Below are positions 17,822 to 26,533 of a DNA stretch of 64,000 bases, piece by piece. Both the position numbers and the translations under genes were made by a program. Source of the DNA: Bacteroidota bacterium. GTDB taxonomy: Bacteria; Bacteroidota; Ignavibacteria; Kryptoniales; JAKASW01. The stretch's first letter is position 1; the number at the start of each line of letters is the position of its first letter. The notes under the pieces were generated by a model. That model saw nothing but the letters and a program-made list of their open reading frames with translations. It did no database searches and was not told the DNA's origin. The stretch is from contig JAMCXB010000017.1 in assembly GCA_023480735.1 (NCBI GenBank), forward strand, positions 1 to 64,000, in the 5' to 3' direction.

Positions 17822-19168
17822 TTAGAGAAGAATCCACCACGAGATATAAAGCGTGTTGTTGTCAGAGGCGTTTCTTCCGGAGCCGTCATAATTGCTGCTG
17901 CTGCCGTTGAACTTATTATACATCACATATTGCAGGGATAGTCTTGTGTTCTGCCATGCATTGTAGGCCAACTCCGCCGTCAATCCACTGCTGTTCGGGC
18001 TGCCCGTCAGACTTCCGTCGACCGGATCTGGCGCGTAAAGAATGTTGTCCCCTGATCCCGATGTATTGAAATACTGCAGCATAACGGCGAGGCCTTCATC
18101 GAAAGTGTACGACCCGTCAATTCTGAAGGTACTCAGCGAGTTCGTCGGATTCTGTGATGAACCCGCAGCAAAACTCGCGTTGAGCTTCTGATTCTCGTGG
18201 ATCCAGGTCGAATGAAATACCAGCTCATTGTTGCCAACGGCCTGTTCGACCTGACAATCCAGAGCGATGTCGGTATAATTGTCCGTGCTTCCGGTTACCC
18301 CGGTTGGATAAACGTCGACCGCCAGGCCGTATGTCCCGATTTCGGCGTACGTATTTGGCCATTGCTTCTCGAGGGCGACTCTCCAGTAAGGAGCAATACC
18401 GCTAATAGTAAATTGCGAGTTGGCATCGGGCGGGAACGGTCCACCTTGCGGCGTCGACTTGTAACCCGAGATGTCTGCATATATCAAATTGTCGTATAAA
18501 GCATAAGCACCGAGACCCGCGACGTTTCCGCCGAAGGCTCCATCGATCAATGTGGAGGCACCCGGCGTCGGCGCGCTGCTCGAAGCGGCGAACGGATAAC
18601 CCCATGCAGGCGTGCTGTTCCAGAGATCCTCAACGGTGGGATTATTGTTCAGCGTGACACCGTAGACAATTTGATGATCCGCTATGAAGCCCTGATTCGA
18701 GTAGCGTATGTCGGTGTTATCCCAGCCAAATGCCGCACCCTGATCATCGTACGTGATCTGCGTGAAGGCACCGATATGGGGAGTAATCTGTCCCCCGAGA
18801 AAGAGACTCATTTGCTGGGGGAATTCAAAATTACCCGTCTTAGAGCCCGGAACCGGCTTGGCGACATTGTTGTATGAAACTTGAACCATCGCTGACATCA
18901 GGAAATTCTTCAGCAGGTTTAAGGCACTCTGATCTCCGCTGGCCTTCTCGGAAATTGTCTGCCTTGTCGTCAACGTGTAACCGTCAAGCTTGAAGTTCCT
19001 GCCAAAGGGCGTAAGCTCCGGAAAAGTGTAGTGACAAGAACTGCAAGGCAAGTTAGTTTGACGCGCATAGCTGGGTATTGCGTAGGCGTTGCCAGTAAGT
19101 ATCGATGAAATAGCGATCAGTACTCCCGCTAAAAGGAGAGCACCTTTCTTTCCGTAAATTGAAAGCAT
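17822..19168 (-). CDS. Outer-membrane beta-barrel-like protein with one heme c motif
   Basis: 448 residues with a cleavable signal peptide (AGVLIAISSILTGNAYA). Right after it comes a short cytochrome-like module, RQTNLPCSSCHYTFPELTPF, with a single CxxCH. The rest is rich in Gly, Asn, Tyr and alternating hydrophobic residues and ends in an aromatic segment (LYISWWILL), as outer-membrane barrels do. I infer a porin-like protein with an N-terminal heme that may pass electrons or act as a sensor plug. The ATG at 19168 is chosen because AAGGA lies nine bases upstream. Confidence 0.65.
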   Translation of the reverse strand: MLSIYGKKGALLLAGVLIAISSILTGNAYAIPSYARQTNLPCSSCHYTFPELTPFGRNFKLDGYTLTTRQTISEKASGDQSALNLLKNFLMSAMVQVSYNNVAKPVPGSKTGNFEFPQQMSLFLGGQITPHIGAFTQITYDDQGAAFGWDNTDIRYSNQGFIADHQIVYGVTLNNNPTVEDLWNSTPAWGYPFAASSSAPTPGASTLIDGAFGGNVAGLGAYALYDNLIYADISGYKSTPQGGPFPPDANSQFTISGIAPYWRVALEKQWPNTYAEIGTYGLAVDVYPTGVTGSTDNYTDIALDCQVEQAVGNNELVFHSTWIHENQKLNASFAAGSSQNPTNSLSTFRIDGSYTFDEGLAVMLQYFNTSGSGDNILYAPDPVDGSLTGSPNSSGLTAELAYNAWQNTRLSLQYVMYNKFNGSSSNYDGSGRNASDNNTLYISWWILL

Positions 19169-20078
19169 TGTTCTGGTCCTTCGTTTTGTTTGAGACACAA
19201 AGTATTCGTTCTTCCGACTCAGCATCTATCTGACCGAATGTCAATTGCTCTTTCCGACAATTCGGAACGGGTCATTAACGTAATCGGAATGAACTGTCGG
19301 CTTCAACGCGAATTAAAGGGCAACAAGCATGCCGGACAAACCACCTGAGACAATGCAAAAAACTAGCCAATCTACACGCTACAGTCAAGTCCCCAAGAAG
19401 CGAGGGGTATTTTCCCCCACAATGATGGCGAATCACCATGCGACTACCCAAATCGGTTGTCTTGAGAGTCGAACCTTTTGCCGACTGAGTTCTCTCATGA
19501 CGCTCAAAGCATGTATGCGACACCCTGTCACTCTAACGGCTTGGCCCGCCAACAGAGTTACCCTTTTCCGATCACCATTTTCCATTGATCACACTGGATA
19601 CTTCCGGCGATACGCTACCGTCAACATGGTCGCGGAGAATTATCCAGGAAGGAAAGCTACATGCCTAATGCTCGTTTTTCCCGGAAACGGAACATTTTGA
19701 CCCACTAAAGTGTTGTTTAATTCTGTGCGATTCGTTATATACAAACGAGGATCGATAGCCGAAAAACTACAGAGCAAATTCACGAATGATATTGTTACTC
19801 ACTTCCCATCAAAGTAGCAGTGATGAAGTGTATCTTGCCGACCATAAAAGCCTCTTGGAGTCAGGCAAAGTTTCTGCGTTTTATGTAAACTCTTCGCTCG
19901 TCAGCTCACCATGTGAAGATTTTTTTGGCATCGTCCTGTCTTATGCTGCTCAGGGAACACCATTGAGCGGTTACCGTTAGTATGATTGAGAAAAGGCCGT
20001 TACAAGACGCGCTGAGTTCTATCCGCGGGTTCATTGAGAACCCGCGAATGAGGTATAATAAATCTCAAAGGAAGGGAT
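19169..20078. other. Long divergent intergenic region
   Basis: About 910 bp between the divergent porin-like gene and the Rieske gene. Short ORFs here (19329-19700 plus, 19275-19523 minus, 19786-19980 plus) have no ribosome-binding sites or recognisable features. The space probably holds promoters for both operons. The only clear structure is the hairpin at 20024-20046. Confidence 0.45.
20024..20059 (+). promoter_or_regulatory. Palindrome and TATAAT upstream of the Rieske gene
   Basis: CGCGGGTTC pairs perfectly with GAACCCGCG (20024-20046), and TATAAT follows at 20054-20059, just ahead of the AAGGAAGG ribosome-binding site. The palindrome could be an operator or an attenuator hairpin. No good -35 box is seen, so the promoter reading is weak. 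Confidence 0.3.
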
Positions 20079-20615
20079 ATGGCAAACACAGAAGAACCAC
20101 AACAACCGGAACAAATTGATCCATCACGCCGAAGTTTTTTAAAGATAAGTTCAAATGCGATTGCAGGATTTGCAACTCTGATTCTCGCAATCCCGTTTTT
20201 AGATGCCCTTATTAGCCCGTCGCTCAGAATCAAGATCGGAGAGTTTGTAAAGGTAGGGCCTGTATCGGTACTATCCGATGGTGACCCGCAGAAAGTCTTT
20301 TTTGACGAGCGGGCCAAAGATGCTTATATCGAAGAGACAGAAAGAAGAGACGTATGGGCTATCAGAAACGGCTCAAAAGATGTGACAGTTTTTTCACCAA
20401 TCTGCCCGCATCTCGGCTGCCGATACAACTGGGACCCGGCAAGCGAGCACTTCGCGTGCCCATGCCATGGAAGCGTCTGGTCGAAAGACGGGAAGATCCT
20501 CCGCGGTCCGACACCGCGTCCCCTGGACACCTTACCTCATAAGATCGAGGGAGACGAATTGTATGTCAAATGGGAACGATTCAAGCTCGGTGTTCCCAAG
20601 AAGATCGTAATATAG
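20079..20615 (+). CDS. Rieske iron-sulfur protein of a bc-type complex
   Basis: 178 residues. The N-terminus SRRSFLK followed by a hydrophobic segment indicates Tat export with an uncleaved membrane anchor. The 2Fe-2S cluster ligands are in CPHLGC and CPCHGS. It takes electrons from quinol at the Qo site of the cytochrome b encoded 15 bases downstream. The gene is QcrA/PetC-like and starts with a clear AAGGAAGG ribosome-binding site. Confidence 0.95.
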   Translation: MANTEEPQQPEQIDPSRRSFLKISSNAIAGFATLILAIPFLDALISPSLRIKIGEFVKVGPVSVLSDGDPQKVFFDERAKDAYIEETERRDVWAIRNGSKDVTVFSPICPHLGCRYNWDPASEHFACPCHGSVWSKDGKILRGPTPRPLDTLPHKIEGDELYVKWERFKLGVPKKIVI

Positions 20616-20629
20616 GAGGAGAATTCTAA

Positions 20630-22678
20630 ATGTTATCAAAGATTAATGCTTGGATCGAGCAGCGCTGGCCAGTTCAGGAGATGTGGAAGATCGCCACTGA
20701 AGAAGATATTCCCGGCGGTGCCAGCTATGCCTACGTGTTTGGAAGCGCTACTCTGTTTCTCTTCCTTCTCCAGATAGTAACGGGAGTCTGGCAGCTATTT
20801 TATTATGTACCGACGACGGACCATGCATATCAGAGCCTTTCTTTTCTGAGGATCTCTGTTCCGTTCGGATGGCTCATCCACGGACTTCATTACTGGGGCG
20901 CCACTGCAATGGTAATCCTGTTGGCGGCACACCTTGCGCGTGTTTACATATGGGGAGCCTACAAGAAACCGAGAGAGCTGACCTGGTTGATAGGCGTTTT
21001 GCTTTTGCTCTTCACGATGGCAATGAGCTTTACGGGAGCTGCCCTCCCCTGGGACGAGGCTGGTTACTGGGCAACCGAAGTCGGAACAAGCATCGCGGGA
21101 ACAACACCCATGATCGGCAGCCTTGCCGAGGATATACTGCGTGGCGGAGCAAAAATGGGTCAGCTGACTCTGTCTCGATTCTTTATCCTTCATGTAGCCA
21201 TACTACCTGCCATATTGCTGGCTGTAATTGCTATTCACATAGTCGCCTTTCGACAAAATGGGAGCGTAGGTCCATGGGAAGAATCCAAACGGAAACGTGT
21301 CGGATCGTTTTGGCCTGACCAGATATTCAAAGATGCATTCGTGTTTTCGGTAATACTGCTGGTCCTGATTGGCTTGGCTGCGTTCTTCGCACCTCCTTTC
21401 ACAGGTGCTGCCGACGCAATCGACACCACATTTCAACCTAAGCCCGAGTGGAATTTTCTCTTCTTATACCAGGCCATCAAGGCGTTCCAGGGCCAGTGGG
21501 AACCGGTCGGTACAATCGGCATCCCGACTGTGGCATTCCTGGTCCTCCTCACATTGCCTTTCTTCGACAGACGCCCGGAGCGCAATCCATTTAAACGCCC
21601 CGTGGCAATGATAGTCGGTTTTGTAGTAGCCGCCGGAGTTATTACGCTCACTATCACTGGTTACTACAGCCGGCCCGGCGCGAACCAGAATGAAGCAAAC
21701 CCATCAGTTTCCATGGTAACAGTTTCCAAGAAGGACGCGCCCGATCCGCCTCCGCCAGCCAAGGTGGTCGCTCCCCTGACTGCAGCTCAGAAGGCCGGCG
21801 CTAAGCAAGGAGAGCAATTGTTCACCTCCATGGGCTGCTCAGCATGCCACACGGTAAATGGTGTCGGTGGACACGTCGGACCGGACCTCTCAGGCGAAGG
21901 ACTCGCAGGTCACCCTGTGAGTTGGCTCACGACCCAGATTCAGAATCCCAAGTCGCACGATCCAAAGACCGTAATGCCTCCATTTACCATGCTCAGCAGT
22001 CAACAGGTGGGCTACCTGGTTGATTACCTCATGAGCCTGCGGTCGAAAGCGACTCCTCCCACCGCTGTCGCGACCACTGCAGGAGCAACATCCGGAAAGA
22101 CTGCTTCGCCAGCGCCTGTCGACACAGGAAGAGTAATTCAGCTACCTTCAGAGGTCGGTGTACCGGGTGCGGCCACAAACATGATAGGAAATCCAGCACA
22201 CGGCAAGAAGTTGTTCGATGCAAACTGCGTCAGTTGTCATGGCGCGGACGGAAAAGGTGGAGTTCCCAATCCGGGATCGTTCCTCGGAGTAGTTCCGGCG
22301 CTCAACCCTGTAAGAAGCGAAGTCTTCAGCAAAGACCCGGAAGAATTCGCGGAAAATCTTGACCGGTTCATGGAGAATGGCGCGGTGCCTCCCGGACAAA
22401 ATCCGGAAAAACACATGGCTTCCATGAGCATGATAGGGTACGGAAAGACCCAGGCTCTTACGCAACAAGAGATTTCAAATATTATCGCCTATATCATGCA
22501 GCTTAATGGAGTTAATCGAGATATGATCAGGCATCCGGGTATAGCACCGAAGACATTCTTCTTCCTTGTCCTCGGCATCTTCGCTGTATTGTGGATTATT
22601 CTCGGTACGATGCGCCTTGTTTCAACACAGGGTAAGACCAGAACATCAAACGATCAGGCTTCAGAGAGTAACAAGTAA
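20630..22678 (+). CDS. Cytochrome b fused to two cytochrome c domains
   Basis: 682 residues. Residues 1-360 are a cytochrome b with about eight helices. Heme-ligand histidine pairs lie in HGLHYWGATAMVILLAAH and ILHVAILPAILLAVIAIH. The Qo motif reads PEWN where most relatives have PEWY. After a Pro/Lys-rich linker there are two monoheme cytochrome c domains, CSACH (about residue 405) and CVSCH (about 540). A final membrane helix lies near 640-660. In classic bc1 and b6f complexes the cytochrome b, subunit IV and cytochrome c are separate proteins, so this gene packs the electron path from quinol to the oxidase-side cytochromes into one chain. Confidence 0.92.
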   Translation: MLSKINAWIEQRWPVQEMWKIATEEDIPGGASYAYVFGSATLFLFLLQIVTGVWQLFYYVPTTDHAYQSLSFLRISVPFGWLIHGLHYWGATAMVILLAAHLARVYIWGAYKKPRELTWLIGVLLLLFTMAMSFTGAALPWDEAGYWATEVGTSIAGTTPMIGSLAEDILRGGAKMGQLTLSRFFILHVAILPAILLAVIAIHIVAFRQNGSVGPWEESKRKRVGSFWPDQIFKDAFVFSVILLVLIGLAAFFAPPFTGAADAIDTTFQPKPEWNFLFLYQAIKAFQGQWEPVGTIGIPTVAFLVLLTLPFFDRRPERNPFKRPVAMIVGFVVAAGVITLTITGYYSRPGANQNEANPSVSMVTVSKKDAPDPPPPAKVVAPLTAAQKAGAKQGEQLFTSMGCSACHTVNGVGGHVGPDLSGEGLAGHPVSWLTTQIQNPKSHDPKTVMPPFTMLSSQQVGYLVDYLMSLRSKATPPTAVATTAGATSGKTASPAPVDTGRVIQLPSEVGVPGAATNMIGNPAHGKKLFDANCVSCHGADGKGGVPNPGSFLGVVPALNPVRSEVFSKDPEEFAENLDRFMENGAVPPGQNPEKHMASMSMIGYGKTQALTQQEISNIIAYIMQLNGVNRDMIRHPGIAPKTFFFLVLGIFAVLWIILGTMRLVSTQGKTRTSNDQASESNK

Positions 22679-23148
22679 GATTTCTGTCGACCACTGCGTG
22701 CCCGGCACCCCGCCGGGTACGCAGCCCTATTAATTCTCCTTCCCTTCCGCAGATATGCAAACCAATCGTCACGGGATCACCGAACTGCCATCAATACTTA
22801 ACTCATCCCATCACTGCGGCTGACCAGAAAGAAAGAGATTTTCATTGCCACAGAGTTTTCCCTTGAAACCGAGGAGCGAAGCGACGAAGTGTCGCCTCGC
22901 GGCATCGTGCGAACACCTCACACCATTCCAACATGCGAATTACCAATCACAGTATTTTAGAAATTCTCAAGGGTGTCAGTTAAAATCGATAGGTCAAGCC
23001 ATCCAGACATTGCCACTACCGTAGTCAGTAGGTCTACACTTCGTAGCGAGCGACACTGCACGGACAAGGAAGGATCTCCCGGGAGAATTGGGTGCCGATG
23101 CTGCTGTGAAATGATCTTCTGAAACTCCCGGCTGAGTTCATTGAAATC
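22679..23148. other. Convergent intergenic with a decayed palindromic end
   Basis: 470 bp between convergent operons. It contains the terminator-like hairpin and a GCGAC/GTCGC stem near 22880. A sequence at 23005-23035 (GACATTGCCACTACCGTAG) matches the left hairpin end of the element at 5165-5385 with several mismatches. No gene is seen. Confidence 0.5.
22696..22722 (+). terminator. GC-rich hairpin after the bc operon
   Basis: GCGTGCCCGGC pairs with GCCGGGTACGC (11 bp with one G-T) 17 bases after the cytochrome b stop. No T run follows (AGCCCTATT), so this is a probable but imperfect terminator. Confidence 0.5.
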
Positions 23149-24534
23149 TTATTGCGTGTAGGCCGCGGTTCCGTTCTTTTTTTCAGCCAGATACGTGTTC
23201 ATTATGTACTCAGCAACTGCATGCACCTGTTCCTGCGTCAATCCTTGTTTCGGCATCGGGGGATACCCCTTTAGGACCTGCGTCGGATTCGTGATGAAGT
23301 CCTCCAGCGCACCCAACCTGCCGACGTAACCAGGAAGCACCATGTTATAAGGAGGGCCGACAAGTCTGGTATTAAATCTATGGCAAGAGGTGCAGGTTGT
23401 CGAATAAACCTTCTCACCGCTTACCTTCTGAACTGCCACTGTTGGCAGGTTTGCCAGCATCGTGTCGTAATTGCTGGCAAGAAGCTTATAGTGGGCAGAA
23501 TTAGACTGGCTGAACGAGACTCCGTCCCACGCCATCCAGGCGCTGACCATTATCACAACTCCGATGAAGGCGTAACTCCCCAATCTCACTTTTGTCTGCT
23601 TCAGCATCGTATAGAAAAGATGGAGGAGAATGAAGACAACCAATAGGGTAAGTCCCCCGAGCCCAAAGACCAGGCCCGAAAGTGCAGTCGATGGAATCGT
23701 TGCCAGGTCGACAAAAATGAGCAGCGGCTGCGCCAACAAAAATACCAGCGCAGTTGTAGCTGCGAATCGTTTGACAAATGATTCGTAATTGCTGTCCTTG
23801 ATTCCAATTCCGCCGTCCCAAACAAAGAAGAAGAACAGCGTAGCTGCAGATTCGATGATAAGTGCCGCCGTAATGAAATGTATGAAACTAAGTACGGTGG
23901 TCCATGAAAAGAGAACCGCGGCGTAGTTTGTGCCGCCTTCCGCTGCCGCTCCTCCAAGTGCAGAAACCGTTCCTCCAAGAAAGGTCCACGAACCGAGCCA
24001 CAGCAGCACCGTACCGAATATTCCTGCGCGCCGACGCGTCTGGTGAGCAGATACTTCCATTGAGTGAATGTCTATAGAGCTCGCGGGATCGATTTCTTCT
24101 CTCTGAGAGTCGCTCAGCTTCCTGTAAGATTCAATGAATCCTTCCAGACGAAAGCTGTACCTGTAAGCCAGCAGGAAGCCAAAACCGACGATGAATAGAA
24201 TCGTAGAGGCCGCTATATAGTTTGTCACAGTGGCGTTTGTGTCGAACAGCAACTGTGCGTAGATCAATAGTACAGTCACTATCGGCAAGATCCCCAACGC
24301 GGCGAATGCCCCCTTTCCGGGGATCGCTATATCGATGAGGTCTCTCGAAAACCTGTGGTAGAGAGCATTGCCGCGCTTACGGCCTGCACGATTGAAATAG
24401 AGTGACAACGTCGCCCCGACGGCTGCTATGCTCACATAGGTGACCATCATCGTCGATACAAAGGCCAGCAAGTAGTACAGAAGCGTGAGGCGTTCGCCGG
24501 ATTCAGGAATTACAAGATTGTTGAGAAAATGCAT
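23149..24534 (-). CDS. Polytopic membrane protein with C-terminal cytochrome c domain
   Basis: 461 residues. About nine hydrophobic helices cover residues 15-350 and include several His residues (SFIHFITAALII, LLHLFYTML). A periplasmic class I cytochrome c domain follows, with CTSCH at about residue 390 and PPMPKQG as likely distal Met region. I do not recognise the membrane part as a known quinol oxidase or reductase subunit. It ends the caa3 oxidase cluster, four bases after ctaB, and its heme domain resembles the small cytochrome at 16997. An electron-transfer or assembly role next to the oxidase is inferred. Confidence 0.7.
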   Translation of the reverse strand: MHFLNNLVIPESGERLTLLYYLLAFVSTMMVTYVSIAAVGATLSLYFNRAGRKRGNALYHRFSRDLIDIAIPGKGAFAALGILPIVTVLLIYAQLLFDTNATVTNYIAASTILFIVGFGFLLAYRYSFRLEGFIESYRKLSDSQREEIDPASSIDIHSMEVSAHQTRRRAGIFGTVLLWLGSWTFLGGTVSALGGAAAEGGTNYAAVLFSWTTVLSFIHFITAALIIESAATLFFFFVWDGGIGIKDSNYESFVKRFAATTALVFLLAQPLLIFVDLATIPSTALSGLVFGLGGLTLLVVFILLHLFYTMLKQTKVRLGSYAFIGVVIMVSAWMAWDGVSFSQSNSAHYKLLASNYDTMLANLPTVAVQKVSGEKVYSTTCTSCHRFNTRLVGPPYNMVLPGYVGRLGALEDFITNPTQVLKGYPPMPKQGLTQEQVHAVAEYIMNTYLAEKKNGTAAYTQ

Positions 24535-24538
24535 CGTG

Positions 24539-25540
24539 CTAGAACCTCCATGGTGAAATCAGGTTGAGAAGAGCGGCGACCAGTATGACAACGGTAACCG
24601 CAAGAACGTAAATGTTGATCCTCATGAATGCGTGCTTGTATACCTTTTTGTTGCCGTAATGTCTGACTATACCTAACGTGCCTGCAATCAGCCAGACTCC
24701 GAGCGCGGTGACAATTCCACCCGCAACAACTCCCTGGACAACACCGGTCGTCAGGAAGAATGCGGAGATAATAACGAGCCCGACTGTCCAGAGATAGGTG
24801 GATATGGCAAATGTCTTCTCAGACATGTGCTTCTTAAGTGTCGGGAATCCAGCCCGCTCATAATCTGACGCGTAAATGTCCATCAGCAGCCAGAAGTGCG
24901 GAATCTGCCAAACGAAAAAGTAAACAGAGAGTACGATTAATTTAGGATCCATGAGGCTGCCGCCCGCCGCAGCCCAGCCTGCCATGATGGGAAGTGAACC
25001 GACTAACGATCCAGGGATAACGGCAAAAGCAGTTTTCTTCTTAAGGGGAGTGTATATCCCATTGTACCACAACAGCGCAAGAAGTGCGAGGACAAGTGCG
25101 GCAGGAGTCCCCCACGCATAAGTTATCATGGAGCCGACAACAGTCAGGCTAATCAGTATCAACAATGCTGACCGCGCGCTCACAGTGCCTAAAGGTAGAG
25201 GTCGATGCATGGTACGATGCATGAGGGCGTCAGTGAAACGTTCCTGATATTGGTTTAAAACAGCAGAGCCGCATGCGATAAGGAAGATTCCCGTCGTTGC
25301 CATAATCATTCTTAAAGAGATGTCTCTGGCTGCGAGAACGTAACCGAATAATGCAGACATGCCGACGAAGAAAGTGATCTTTATCTTAATGAGTTCCAGG
25401 AAGGCATTGGCCTGTTCCCTGACCTGCTCAACGCGACCCGACCCGGGCAAATGCAGCGCGGCGGAACCTTCCCTGCCAATCCCGGTCATCGGCAGACCTT
25501 CGTGCAAGTTCAGGGACGGTTTTCTCTTAACGCCATTCAT
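24539..25540 (-). CDS. ctaB: Protoheme IX farnesyltransferase (heme O synthase)
   Basis: UbiA-family prenyltransferase of 333 residues with about nine helices. It converts heme B to heme O for the oxidase. The first Mg-prenyl motif reads NQYQERFTDALMHRT rather than NxxxDxxxD, and the second is DIYASDYERAGFP. The first is a Gln/Glu variant that I recall from Bacteroidota CtaB proteins. The ATG at 25540 has GAAGGAAAT immediately upstream. The longer ORF-track start would overlap coxB. It belongs to the oxidase cluster. Confidence 0.92.
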   Translation of the reverse strand: MNGVKRKPSLNLHEGLPMTGIGREGSAALHLPGSGRVEQVREQANAFLELIKIKITFFVGMSALFGYVLAARDISLRMIMATTGIFLIACGSAVLNQYQERFTDALMHRTMHRPLPLGTVSARSALLILISLTVVGSMITYAWGTPAALVLALLALLWYNGIYTPLKKKTAFAVIPGSLVGSLPIMAGWAAAGGSLMDPKLIVLSVYFFVWQIPHFWLLMDIYASDYERAGFPTLKKHMSEKTFAISTYLWTVGLVIISAFFLTTGVVQGVVAGGIVTALGVWLIAGTLGIVRHYGNKKVYKHAFMRINIYVLAVTVVILVAALLNLISPWRF

Positions 25541-25556
25541 ATTTCCTTCTTTCGAT

Positions 25557-26210
25557 TCAGTAATAAATTGCCTTCGTTGACACCGCCAGTGGGTCGGCGG
25601 TACTGCTGGAATTGATCCATGAATCAAACGTACTGTCGGGCAAGATGATCATCTTCGTCTTCATCAATGCATGATCCAAGCCACAATATTGTGTGCAGAC
25701 GATGTCGTATACTCCGAGCTTCTCGGGATACAAGACCATGTGCCTCCACCGGTCAGGCAGCGCATCCTGTTTCTCTCTGAAAGCGGGTATATAAAAGCTG
25801 TGAATGACATCCATGGATGTTATTAGAAAATCTATCGGCTTTCCCTCCGGCACGTAGAGGGTATCCGTGCGTTTACCGTTCGTGTACTCGAACGAATAAC
25901 TCCACTGTCGGGCAAAGACCCTTACCGGCATAGCGCCCTTGGGTACGTCTCGAATTTGCAGGTAGGCTACCCAGCCAACGTAGAACATTGCAAGCACGAG
26001 AACCGTCGGGATTACCGTCCATATGATCTCCAACGGGACGCTTCCAGGGATACTGGTCGCCCGGGAATGCTTGGTATGATTATACTTGAAAACAAAAACC
26101 AGCATGACGACTATGACGATGAGGAACAGAATAATATCTGCGATTACCATGAACCGCATTACATCGTCTACGGCACGGGCATGATTCAGTGCGTATGGCA
26201 ACAATCTCAT
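25557..26210 (-). CDS. coxB: Cytochrome c oxidase subunit II
   Basis: 217 residues with two N-terminal membrane helices and a periplasmic cupredoxin domain. The CuA ligands are visible: His in DVIHSFYIPAFREKQD, then Cys, Cys, His and Met in CTQYCGLDHALM. ARQWSYSFEY is the aromatic stretch for cytochrome c electron entry. The C-terminus stops soon after, so the cytochrome c domain often fused to caa3 subunit II is absent. The separate cytochrome at 29719 may replace it. Confidence 0.94.
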   Translation of the reverse strand: MRLLPYALNHARAVDDVMRFMVIADIILFLIVIVVMLVFVFKYNHTKHSRATSIPGSVPLEIIWTVIPTVLVLAMFYVGWVAYLQIRDVPKGAMPVRVFARQWSYSFEYTNGKRTDTLYVPEGKPIDFLITSMDVIHSFYIPAFREKQDALPDRWRHMVLYPEKLGVYDIVCTQYCGLDHALMKTKMIILPDSTFDSWINSSSTADPLAVSTKAIYY

Positions 26211-26220
26211 TTCTTAAACC

Positions 26221-26523
26221 TCATCTTCTGAAGTAAACATCCGCAAAAGTGAGAAGGAATATCACCGTGAGAGTCCCTCCCGCTATCGCAATGAAAATTT
26301 TGAAGATTTTATCATCATATTTTACTCGCATAAATACATTCACCACCAGTGATGACTTGACCACCGCTATGAGGAGAGCGATGACAAGAGTGAAAGCGGC
26401 GAGATCGATTCCCGCAACAACAGCGGTAATCGCGGTAAGAGACATAAGAGCCAGCCAAATCAGTACGTAGATTCCATAGCTGGTTGGAGCTTCGTGATGT
26501 CCTGACGTGATGGTTTTTGACAT
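26221..26523 (-). CDS. coxD: Cytochrome c oxidase subunit IV
   Basis: 100 residues with three hydrophobic helices, matching bacterial COX4/CtaF-type small subunits, which stabilise the oxidase core. The run FTLVIALLIAVVKSSLVVNV is typical. It lies between coxC and coxB with short gaps (10 bases each), so it is co-transcribed. Confidence 0.85.
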   Translation of the reverse strand: MSKTITSGHHEAPTSYGIYVLIWLALMSLTAITAVVAGIDLAAFTLVIALLIAVVKSSLVVNVFMRVKYDDKIFKIFIAIAGGTLTVIFLLTFADVYFRR

Positions 26524-26533
26524 GCTTTCTCCC

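Noticed and set aside
19329-19700. 123-codon plus-strand ORF in the long intergenic region
   Set aside because: No domain, no ribosome-binding site, and overlapping open frames on both strands are just as long; probably chance.
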